The position numbers were made by a program, and so were the translations under genes. Shown here piece after piece: positions 1 to 6,020 of a stretch of DNA of 15,879 nucleotides; position 1 is the stretch's first letter, and every line of letters starts with the position of its first letter. The stretch is from Betaproteobacteria bacterium. Its GTDB lineage: Bacteria; Pseudomonadota; Gammaproteobacteria; Burkholderiales; SG8-41. The stretch is from assembly GCA_029883965.1 (NCBI GenBank), contig JAOUIN010000028.1, positions 1-15,879 on the forward strand. The letters run 5' to 3'. Below the pieces are notes generated by a model. It was not told where the DNA came from, ran no database searches, and worked only from the letters and a program-made list of their open reading frames with translations.

Positions 1-842
1 AAGGCTCGCCACTGCAAGCGCACACGGCGACCCAGACCAACATGCTGCGCGGCTATCTCGGCGAGCGGCTCAAACAGCCCCATGTCGTTGAATATGCAAT
101 GCGCTACGGCAAACCGGCAATCAGCGACAAACTGAACATGCTCAAAGCGCAGGGATGCGACCGCATCCTGCTGCTGCCGCTGTATCCGCAGTATTCGGCG
201 AGCACGACGGCGACGGCCTTCAATGCCGCATTTGCAGCCATGGCCAAAATGCGCGACCAGCCCGCGGTGCGCACCGTCAAGCACTTTCACGACAACGAGG
301 GCTACGTCAAGGCCGTGGCCCAAAGCATCAACGACTACTGGGTCAAGCATTACCGCGGCGATCATCTCGTGCTGAGTTTTCACGGCGTGCCACGACGCAC
401 GCTGGACCTGGGTGATCCCTACCACTGTGAATGCCTCAAAACCGGCCGCATGATCGCCGAGCAGATCGGACTCAAACCCGATTTTTACACTGTCGCCTTC
501 CAGTCGCGTTTCGGCCGTGCCGAATGGCTCAAGCCCTATACCTCCGAAGTGCTGAAAGATCTGGCCGGAAAGAACGTCGGACGCGTAGATGTCGTGTGCC
601 CCGGCTTCGTCAGCGACTGCCTCGAGACGCTGGAGGAAATCGCAATCGAAGCCAAAGAGGACTTCATCAAGGCCGGCGGCAAGGAACTGCACTACATCCC
701 CTGCCTCAACGAGCGCGATGACTGGCTGCACGCGCTGACGGACATCGTGCTGAAAAACGTGCTGGGCTGGACCACGGCCGCGACACCCGACCACCTGCAG
801 GCCTCGCGCGACCGCGCCTTGCAATTGGGCGCGAAAAGGTAA
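1..842 (+). CDS. hemH: Ferrochelatase, 3' part (5' end outside window)
   Basis: Ferrochelatase inserts Fe2+ into protoporphyrin IX in the last step of haem synthesis, usually at the inner face of the cytoplasmic membrane. The reading frame is open from base 3, and GSPLQAHTATQTN precedes the first ATG at 42, so that ATG is internal and the true start lies upstream. About 279 residues are visible; the family is usually 320-370. Family landmarks seen are LPLYPQYSASTTAT, the SFHGVP motif whose His (codon 381-383) is the catalytic metal-site residue in characterised enzymes, DPYHCECLKT, FQSRFGRAEWLKPYT, VVCPGFVSDCLETLEE with the conserved acidic residues, and YIPCLNERDDW. The stop lies 4 nt before the next gene, so the two are probably co-transcribed. 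Identification is secure; the N-terminus cannot be assessed. Confidence 0.97.
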   Translation, partial: GSPLQAHTATQTNMLRGYLGERLKQPHVVEYAMRYGKPAISDKLNMLKAQGCDRILLLPLYPQYSASTTATAFNAAFAAMAKMRDQPAVRTVKHFHDNEGYVKAVAQSINDYWVKHYRGDHLVLSFHGVPRRTLDLGDPYHCECLKTGRMIAEQIGLKPDFYTVAFQSRFGRAEWLKPYTSEVLKDLAGKNVGRVDVVCPGFVSDCLETLEEIAIEAKEDFIKAGGKELHYIPCLNERDDWLHALTDIVLKNVLGWTTAATPDHLQASRDRALQLGAKR

Positions 843-846
843 ACGG

Positions 847-1671
847 ATGCCGTTCGTCGAAAGAGCAGGCCAGCCGCTTCTGCATTACGTTGTTGACGAT
901 TTCACCGACCCGTGGCGCAACGCCCCGGTTGTGCTGCTGCAGCACGGCAACGGCCGTTCGGGAAAATTCTGGTTTCAGTGGATACCCGCCCTCGCCCGGC
1001 ACTACCGCGTCGTGCGCCCCGATATGCGCGGCCTGGGCGAATCAGGCCGCGACTTCGACCTGGCCACCGGACTCACCGAAGAACGCTGCGTCGAAGACCT
1101 CGTCGCCATCATCAACCACCTCGGCGTCGACAGCGTGCATTACGTCGGCGAATCCTCGGGCGGCATCATCGGGCTGGGATTGGCCGCATCACATCCGCAA
1201 CTGGTGCGCACGCTCACCATCGCAGCCACCCCGGTCTACATCAGCGACAAAATGAAAGCGAGCTACGCCCTGAAGCACGGCTCGCGCACTGACGCGATGC
1301 GCGACATGGGCATACGCAAATGGGTGGACACGACCAACCGTTCGACGCGATTCCCGCCGGACATGGACGAAGGTTTTTTCGACTGGTATGCCGATGAATT
1401 CGCCAAAGGCGACATCGAAGTGCTGCTGCGGCTGGTGCAACTGGTCAACGAGGCCAATGCGCTGGACTGGCTGCCGAAAGTGCAATGTCCCGTGCTCGGC
1501 CTCTACCCCACCGGTGGCCCGATTACCGATGCCGAACAGGAACGACTGCTGACCACCCACCTGAAGAATTTCAAACTGGTGCACCTGCCGACCGAATACC
1601 ACATGGTGCATCACATCGTGCCGGAAGCCTGCACGACAGAACTGCTGCAGTTCCTCGCACAGCATCCATGA
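847..1671 (+). CDS. Alpha/beta hydrolase, function unassigned
   Basis: This 274-residue protein has the alpha/beta-hydrolase fold. It shows an oxyanion-type HGNG at residues 33-36, a DMRGLGES loop near 59-66, and the nucleophile elbow GESSG with Ser103 at residues 101-105. The candidate catalytic His lies in EYHMVHH (H252, H255 or H256) near the C-terminus. The acid of the triad is probably the Asp in GPITDAEQ, which is inference. No signal peptide is seen, so it should be cytoplasmic. The ATG is preceded by AAAGGT and starts 4 nt after the hemH stop, suggesting translational coupling. Members of this superfamily include esterases, lactonases, haloperoxidases and C-C hydrolases. Nothing in the sequence or context fixes the substrate. 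Confidence 0.9.
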   Translation: MPFVERAGQPLLHYVVDDFTDPWRNAPVVLLQHGNGRSGKFWFQWIPALARHYRVVRPDMRGLGESGRDFDLATGLTEERCVEDLVAIINHLGVDSVHYVGESSGGIIGLGLAASHPQLVRTLTIAATPVYISDKMKASYALKHGSRTDAMRDMGIRKWVDTTNRSTRFPPDMDEGFFDWYADEFAKGDIEVLLRLVQLVNEANALDWLPKVQCPVLGLYPTGGPITDAEQERLLTTHLKNFKLVHLPTEYHMVHHIVPEACTTELLQFLAQHP

Positions 1672-1705
1672 AACACGGTACCGGCACTACGTACCAGGCC
1701 GGCCC

Positions 1706-2032
1706 CTAGTCCCGCCCCGAATCTTCGTCCGGTTCGCCTGAATCCTCACCGGCATCCTCATCCCCGTCCTGCACCAACTCCATCTGCTGCGGCCCCAGAC
1801 CCAGCGAATGCGTGACTGAGGCTCCGTCGGCTGCGGTCCAGGTATCTTCCACCCAGGCGCCGCCGAACTCGTCGATTTCATTGACCTCCAGCACCGAGCC
1901 GAACATCGCGCGCGTGGCCTCCGCATCGGCCTCGGACAACTGCGCCAGCACCGAATCCTTGATTCTCAGCACCCGGACGCGGCTGCCGACGAAAACCGGG
2001 TTTCCGTTGATGTCTTCCGCTTCGTTTTCCAT
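1706..2032 (-). CDS. Small conserved-looking protein with acidic C-terminal tail
   Basis: This 108-residue protein has no function I can name. The N-terminal two thirds look like a small beta-rich domain: VFVGSRVRVLRI, then SVLEVNEIDEFGGAWVEDTW, reminiscent of SH3-like or KOW-like barrels. A helix, LAQLSEADAEATRAMFG, lies between them. The last 20 residues are almost all Asp, Glu, Gly and Ser. The frame extends upstream to a TTG at 2074, but the ATG at 2032 is preferred because GGGGAG lies just upstream on the minus strand. The spacing of 2 nt is short. From memory, similar short proteins with an EIDE.G.AWVE core occur in betaproteobacteria, but I cannot check this. It is convergent with the hydrolase gene (34-nt gap) and divergent from the lipoprotein gene. 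Confidence 0.75.
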   Translation of the reverse strand: MENEAEDINGNPVFVGSRVRVLRIKDSVLAQLSEADAEATRAMFGSVLEVNEIDEFGGAWVEDTWTAADGASVTHSLGLGPQQMELVQDGDEDAGEDSGEPDEDSGRD

Positions 2033-2163
2033 GACTCCCCGTTTTCTTGATCGATAAAGCGTGAATAATAGCAATCAGCGCAGAACGCACCGTGATTCAC
2101 CAGGCACATGAAGTCTGACCACCCGCACTGCATTTAGTTTACGAACCTGATCGGGAGCATCTC

Positions 2164-2370
2164 ATGAGAACACTACTCGCCACGATAACCGCCGTCGTGC
2201 TCACAGCATGCGGCGCCGAAGTCGCCACCACCGCGGCCACCGGCGCCGCAATCAAAAAACAGGAAGTGGAAGCCGGCGAAAAGACCAAGGAGAACGTACA
2301 GAAAAAATTGGATGCCGCCGCTGAAGCCATGCGCCTGCAGACGGAACAACAGGAAAACTCATACAAGTAA
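2164..2370 (+). CDS. Small predicted lipoprotein with helical tail
   Basis: This 68-residue protein begins with a short basic-hydrophobic signal (MRTLLATITAVV) ending in the lipobox L-T-A-C, with Cys16 as the lipidation site. It is therefore predicted to be lipidated and processed by signal peptidase II. Residue +2 is Gly rather than Asp, which in Enterobacteria would favour sorting to the outer membrane. The mature part of about 53 residues is Ala/Lys/Glu/Gln-rich with no Pro and is probably one helix or coiled coil, ending in TEQQENSYK. GGGAG precedes the ATG at good spacing. The length and a lone helix after the lipid anchor recall Lpp-like or entericidin-like lipoproteins, but there is no clear homology, so I leave the function open. 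Confidence 0.75.
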   Translation: MRTLLATITAVVLTACGAEVATTAATGAAIKKQEVEAGEKTKENVQKKLDAAAEAMRLQTEQQENSYK

Positions 2371-2400
2371 AACGCAGGAAAAATTTTCCCCTTAAACACT

Positions 2401-2432
2401 CCCCATTGTGAGCCGCCGGGCCGCCCCCGGCG
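2401..2432. repeat. Hairpin with a sequence related to the end of the 10.6-kb element
   Basis: CCCCATTGTGAGCCGCCG at 2401-2418 resembles the left terminal repeat of the element at 10600-10849 (CCCCTTGTGAGCCGCCG). It shares an exact 13-nt run, TTGTGAGCCGCCG, and a CCCC start with one inserted base. It runs into a 7-bp hairpin, CGCCGGG (2414-2420) / CCCGGCG (2426-2432), with loop CCGCC. No T-run follows on either strand, so a classic intrinsic terminator is not supported. It lies between the convergent lipoprotein and hemerythrin genes. It may be a solo end or remnant of the same repeat family. Confidence 0.45.
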
Positions 2433-2444
2433 TTCAGCTCGAAC

Positions 2445-3149
2445 TTACGGGGTCGTCAACGCCATTCGCGCGCGCTCAAGCAACGCAGACCGCTCCCCCT
2501 CACTCCGTCGCCCCAGCGCCACCCGCCACAACGGAAACAGATTGTGCTCTTCGCGATATTCGTGCTTCGCCAGTGTTCCCGAAAGTATCGCGCAGTAGAC
2601 ACTCAGTTCCGAACCATCCACCGGCTCCACCGCAAGCACCTCCTCGACCAAAGACAACTGCTGCGCGATGTCGCGATGTTCGCGCAGCATGATCACCGCC
2701 GGCTGGTCCGTCGACGACTGCGCCGCACCCAGGCTCACTGCGAGTTCGTCGTCTTCGAACGCGACGTGCCGGTTGAGTGCGATCACAAACGCCCGCAGCA
2801 GCGGCACTGCCGCATCCACTTTTCCGTGATTGAGCAGCCCCAGTGCCTGCGCCAGCAGACCATCGATGCGCTTGTGATCGGCCGCCAGCAAGGTCAGCAC
2901 ATCGGTCGCCGCAATGTCGCTGCGATGGCTCACGGTGACACGCCATGCGCCGTCGGCCTCGACGATTTCCCACGCCAGGTTTTCGCGCAGCTGCAGGTTG
3001 AGGCTGGCCATCAGCAGCGACGGCTCCTGCGCAAGTATCAGCGTGACCGCGGTGCCGGGGCGCACCGCCTTGACGCAATCCAGCGCCGCGCCGGTGACGT
3101 GGCTGGCACGCTCGCCCCTGAGGTCGTGGATATCACTCGAGTCAGGCAT
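2445..3149 (-). CDS. DUF2249 + hemerythrin-like diiron domain protein
   Basis: This 234-residue two-domain protein has no signal peptide and is probably cytoplasmic. Residues about 8-74 match the DUF2249 pattern: IHDLRGE, a VRPGTAV turn, LAQEPSLLMASLN, and WEIVEADGAWRVTVSH. This is a small TusA-like alpha/beta domain. Residues about 85-215 are a hemerythrin/HHE four-helix bundle with the expected metal-ligand series: H92 (DHKRID), H128 and E132 (RHVAFEDDE), H158 (REHRD), and H196 with H202 (KHEYREEHN). Hemerythrin-like proteins bind a diiron site and act in O2, NO or iron handling and in Fe-S repair; which applies here is unknown. No clear Shine-Dalgarno precedes the ATG, where the upstream DNA is AT-rich (TATTTTATAAC). 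It is divergent from grpE across about 130 nt. Confidence 0.88.
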   Translation of the reverse strand: MPDSSDIHDLRGERASHVTGAALDCVKAVRPGTAVTLILAQEPSLLMASLNLQLRENLAWEIVEADGAWRVTVSHRSDIAATDVLTLLAADHKRIDGLLAQALGLLNHGKVDAAVPLLRAFVIALNRHVAFEDDELAVSLGAAQSSTDQPAVIMLREHRDIAQQLSLVEEVLAVEPVDGSELSVYCAILSGTLAKHEYREEHNLFPLWRVALGRRSEGERSALLERARMALTTP

Positions 3150-3217
3150 AAAATATCAATAAAAACAACAGGTTATAAAATATCCCTTGCGGGCCGTGCG
3201 ATCACCCTGAATCCGGC

Positions 3218-3246
3218 CTTGAAATTCCGGGCGCCGCCCCCAGTTG
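3218..3246 (+). promoter_or_regulatory. Sigma-32 (RpoH)-type promoter for grpE
   Basis: CTTGAAA at 3218-3224, a 13-nt spacer, then CCCCAGTTG at 3238-3246. This agrees closely with the RpoH consensus CTTGAAA-N(11-16)-CCCCATNT. Its position puts the transcript start about 25-30 nt before the grpE ATG at 3280. It also rules out the upstream in-frame TTG at 3244 as a start, since that lies inside the -10 element. No CIRCE inverted repeat (TTAGCACTC-N9-GAGTGCTAA) is seen here. Confidence 0.75.
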
Positions 3247-3279
3247 CAAACAGTTCATCCATCAACACCAAAAAACGTC

Positions 3280-3840
3280 ATGTCGCAGGAATCGCTGGAC
3301 CAAAAACCCGAGAATACCCCCGAAGGCACCCCCGAAACCGCCGCCGACAAAGCCGGCAAAGCGGCGCCGGACACCATGCCCTCCACCGAAGAGCTGCTGC
3401 GCAAGGCGGAGCTTGATGCGCAGGAACATCACGATGCCTGGCTGCGTGCCAAAGCCGAGACCGAGAACGTGCGCAAGCGCGCGATGCTCGACGTCGCCAA
3501 CGCCCACAAGTACGCTGTCGAAAATTTCGCCGGTGAACTGGTGGCCGTCAAGGACAGTCTTGAGGCTGCGCTGGCGGTCGAAAGCGCTACCGTCGAGAGC
3601 ATGAAAAGCGGCGTCGAACTGACGCTGAAACAGCTTTCCGCCGCGTTCGAAAAATCGAATATCACCGAAGTCAATCCGGTCGGCGAGAAATTCGATCCGC
3701 ACCGCCACCAGGCGATCAGCATGGTGGCGTCGGATGCCGCCCCGAATACCGTGGTGCAGGTATTGCAGAAAGGTTACCTGCTCAACGACCGCGTACTGCG
3801 ACCGGCCATGGTCATGGTCGCAAAAGCCGCGGACGCTTGA
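3280..3840 (+). CDS. grpE: GrpE nucleotide-exchange factor
   Basis: GrpE dimers release ADP from DnaK and so drive substrate release in the cytoplasmic Hsp70 cycle. The protein is 186 residues (E. coli GrpE is 197). It has an acidic, Pro/Glu-rich disordered start (about 1-40), a long charged coiled-coil helix (about 42-115; LLRKAELDAQEHHDAWLRAK), and the C-terminal beta domain. That domain carries the family signature EKFDPHRHQAI, then PNTVVQVLQKGYLLNDRVLRPA. The ATG at 3280 is chosen over the TTG at 3244 because the latter falls in the promoter. The Shine-Dalgarno is weak. A sigma-32-type promoter lies just upstream, and the stop codon is embedded in a second one driving dnaK. Identification is secure. 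Confidence 0.97.
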   Translation: MSQESLDQKPENTPEGTPETAADKAGKAAPDTMPSTEELLRKAELDAQEHHDAWLRAKAETENVRKRAMLDVANAHKYAVENFAGELVAVKDSLEAALAVESATVESMKSGVELTLKQLSAAFEKSNITEVNPVGEKFDPHRHQAISMVASDAAPNTVVQVLQKGYLLNDRVLRPAMVMVAKAADA

Positions 3841-3864
3841 AAATCACGACTGCAGCCCCAGATT
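3836..3864 (+). promoter_or_regulatory. Sigma-32-type promoter for dnaK overlapping the grpE stop codon
   Basis: CTTGAAA at 3836-3842, a 13-nt spacer, then CCCCAGATT at 3856-3864. The spacing and boxes are the same as in the grpE promoter. The TGA stop of grpE (3838-3840) lies within the -35 box. A transcript starting near 3871-3875 would carry a leader of about 100 nt before the dnaK ATG. The fit to the RpoH consensus is strong, and the function is inferred from position. Confidence 0.75.
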
Positions 3865-3976
3865 ACATATCAACTTATTATCGAAACTGCCGGCGACTTT
3901 TGATAAATAATTGAATAAATTCAATTAGTTAAAAATATCTCCGGCGCAACAACTTTTTTGGGAACGAGGTAACGAC
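3865..3976 (+). other. AT-rich dnaK 5' leader with a small hairpin
   Basis: This leader is markedly AT-rich compared with its surroundings (about 3900-3940). It contains a perfect 7-bp hairpin, AATTGAA (3909-3915) / TTCAATT (3920-3926), with loop TAAA. A run of six T (3953-3959 area) lies shortly before the GAGG Shine-Dalgarno, and G-U pairing between the two is possible but weak. A housekeeping promoter could also be hidden here (TTGAAT at 3911), but no convincing -10 follows. No ORF is present. Confidence 0.4.
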
Positions 3977-5929
3977 ATGGGCAAGATCATAGGCATCGAC
4001 CTGGGCACCACGAATTCATGCGTGGCCGTAATGGAAAACGGCAAGCCGAAGGTCATCGAGAACTCCGAAGGCGCGCGCACTACGCCGTCGATCGTCGCGT
4101 ACATGGAGGATGACGAAATCCTCACCGGTGCTCCGGGCAAACGCCAGGCGGTAACCAATCCGAAGAACACGCTCTATGCCGTAAAACGGCTGATCGGCCG
4201 GCGCTTCGAGGAAAAAGAAGTGCAGAAGGACATCGCGCTGATGCCCTACAAGATCGTCAAGGCCGATAACGGCGACGCCTGGGTGGAAGTGCGCGGCAAG
4301 AAAATCGCGTCACAGGAAGTCTCAGCACAGGTGCTGATCAAGATGAAAAAGACCGCCGAGGATTATCTCGGCGAGCCGGTCACCGAAGCCGTGATCACGG
4401 TGCCCGCGTACTTCAATGACTCGCAGCGCCAGGCGACCAAGGATGCCGGCCGCATCGCGGGCCTCGACGTCAAGCGCATCATCAACGAGCCGACCGCGGC
4501 GGCACTGGCCTTCGGCATGGACAAGCAGAAGGGCGACCGCAAGATTGCGGTGTATGACCTCGGCGGCGGCACGTTCGACGTGTCGATCATCGAGATAGCC
4601 GAAGTCGAGGGCGAGCACCAGTTCGAGGTGCTGTCGACCAACGGCGACACTTTCCTAGGCGGCGAAGACTTCGACCAGCGGCTGATGGATTACCTGTGCG
4701 AGGAATTCAAGAAGGAATCCGGCGTGGACCTGAAGAAGGACATGCTCGCGCTGCAGCGGCTGAAGGATGCCGCGGAAAAAGCGAAAATCGAGCTGTCGTC
4801 GTCACAGCAGACCGAGATCAACCTGCCCTACATCACCGCCGACCAGTCGGGCCCGAAGCATCTGGCGATCAAGATCACCCGCGCCAAGTTCGAATCCCTG
4901 GTCGAGGAACTGATCACGCGCACGATCACGCCCTGCGAAATCGCGGTCAAGGATGCCGGCGTAAAACTCTCCGACATCAGCGACGTGATTCTCGTCGGCG
5001 GCCAGACGCGCATGCCCAAGGTGCAGGAAGCGGTGAAGAACTTTTTCGGCAAGGAGCCGCGCAAGGACGTCAACCCCGATGAGGCCGTTGCCGTGGGCGC
5101 TGCCATCCAGGCCGGCGTGCTCAAAGGCGACGTCAAGGACGTGCTGCTGCTCGACGTGACCCCGCTGTCGCTGGGCATCGAAACGCTGGGTGGCGTGATG
5201 ACCAAGCTGATCCAGAAAAACACCACGATCCCGACCAAGGCATCGCAGGTGTTCTCGACCGCCGAAGACAACCAGAGCGCGGTGACCATCCATGTGTTGC
5301 AGGGCGAGCGCGAGATGTCCAAGGCCAACAAGTCGCTGGGCCAGTTCAACCTGACCGACATACCGCCGGCACCGCGCGGCATGCCGCAGGTCGAGGTCAC
5401 GTTCGACATCGACGCCAACGGTATCCTCCACGTGTCGGCCAAGGACAAGGCCACCGGCAAGGAAAACAAGATCAAGATCCAGGCGAGCTCGGGTCTGTCG
5501 GAAGAAGAGATCCAGCGCATGGTCAAGGATGCCGAGGCCAATGCCGAGGAAGACAAGAAACTGCGCGAGCTGGTCGATGCCCGTAACCAGTGCGATGCGA
5601 TGATCCACAGCGTTAAGAAATCGCTGGCGGAGCATGGCGATAAGGTCGACGCCGACGAGAAAGGCAGGATCGAAGCCGCGCTGAAGGAAGCCGAGGAAGC
5701 CATCAAGGGCGAAGACAAGGCCGACATCGAAGCCAAGACCAAAACGCTGGCAGAGTCAGCGCACAAACTGGCCGAGCAGATGTACAAGGACCAGCAGGCG
5801 AAGGAAGGTGCTGCGGCCGGCGGTGCCGGACAGGCAGGCGGTGAGCAACCGGCCGGCAATGGCAAGAAGAAAGATGAAGGCGACGTGGTTGATGCCGAAT
5901 TCGAGGAAGTGAAAGACGGCAAGAAGTAA
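3977..5929 (+). CDS. dnaK: Chaperone protein DnaK (Hsp70)
   Basis: This ATP-driven cytoplasmic chaperone works with DnaJ and GrpE. The 650 residues compare with 638 in E. coli. The nucleotide-binding domain shows the phosphate-1 loop GIDLGTTNSC (residues 6-15), the catalytic-type Lys70 in YAVKR, INEPTAAALAFG, and the phosphate-2 loop VYDLGGGTFDVSI. The interdomain linker region is LLLDVTPLSLGIETLGG. The substrate-binding domain follows, with a helical lid rich in Lys, Glu and Ala and a flexible Gly/Ala-rich stretch (GAAAGGAGQAGGEQPAGNGK). The C-terminal motif DAEFEEVKD is that of proteobacterial DnaK. A GAGG Shine-Dalgarno precedes the ATG. It has its own sigma-32-type promoter after grpE and is followed by dnaJ after 91 nt. 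All expected motifs are intact. Confidence 0.99.
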   Translation: MGKIIGIDLGTTNSCVAVMENGKPKVIENSEGARTTPSIVAYMEDDEILTGAPGKRQAVTNPKNTLYAVKRLIGRRFEEKEVQKDIALMPYKIVKADNGDAWVEVRGKKIASQEVSAQVLIKMKKTAEDYLGEPVTEAVITVPAYFNDSQRQATKDAGRIAGLDVKRIINEPTAAALAFGMDKQKGDRKIAVYDLGGGTFDVSIIEIAEVEGEHQFEVLSTNGDTFLGGEDFDQRLMDYLCEEFKKESGVDLKKDMLALQRLKDAAEKAKIELSSSQQTEINLPYITADQSGPKHLAIKITRAKFESLVEELITRTITPCEIAVKDAGVKLSDISDVILVGGQTRMPKVQEAVKNFFGKEPRKDVNPDEAVAVGAAIQAGVLKGDVKDVLLLDVTPLSLGIETLGGVMTKLIQKNTTIPTKASQVFSTAEDNQSAVTIHVLQGEREMSKANKSLGQFNLTDIPPAPRGMPQVEVTFDIDANGILHVSAKDKATGKENKIKIQASSGLSEEEIQRMVKDAEANAEEDKKLRELVDARNQCDAMIHSVKKSLAEHGDKVDADEKGRIEAALKEAEEAIKGEDKADIEAKTKTLAESAHKLAEQMYKDQQAKEGAAAGGAGQAGGEQPAGNGKKKDEGDVVDAEFEEVKDGKK

Positions 5930-5945
5930 ACCGTATTACGTCCGC

Positions 5946-5999
5946 AGCCGGGGCGCAGAGGTGCTTGGGGAAACCCCTCCGCGCCCTGCGCCTTTGGCT
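5946..5999 (+). other. Stable hairpin in the dnaK-dnaJ intergenic gap
   Basis: The outer stem is AGCC (5946-5949) / GGCT (5996-5999), then a small internal loop, then GGCGCAG (5952-5958) / CTGCGCC (5986-5992), perfect over 7 bp. GGGGAAACCCC (5967-5977) forms an inner hairpin. A competing fold pairs GGGCGCAGAGG (5951-5961) with CCTCCGCGCCC (5976-5986) with one mismatch. The T content after the stem is low, so full termination is unlikely. RNA processing, stability or partial attenuation between dnaK and dnaJ is a reasonable guess. Confidence 0.5.
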
Positions 6000-6020
6000 T
6001 ATTCAGGGTAACGGGAATAA

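Noticed and set aside
1672..1705. A terminator between the convergent hydrolase and the small acidic protein
   Set aside because: Only a 5-bp GGTAC/GTACC pairing and a scattered CCGGC/GCCGG pairing exist, with no T-run on either strand.
2371..2400. GGAAAAATTTTCC palindrome after the lipoprotein gene as a terminator
   Set aside because: The stem is AT-only at its core with a single-base loop and would not be stable. No G/C stem precedes a T-run.
3244..3279. Upstream TTG start for grpE adding 12 residues
   Set aside because: The TTG lies inside the predicted sigma-32 -10 box, so it would not be in the transcript. The extra residues are not like GrpE.
2544..3416. A 290-residue plus-strand ORF across the hemerythrin gene and into grpE
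   Set aside because: It runs antisense to a gene with a full diiron ligand set and then out of frame through the start of grpE. Its composition is that of a shadow frame.
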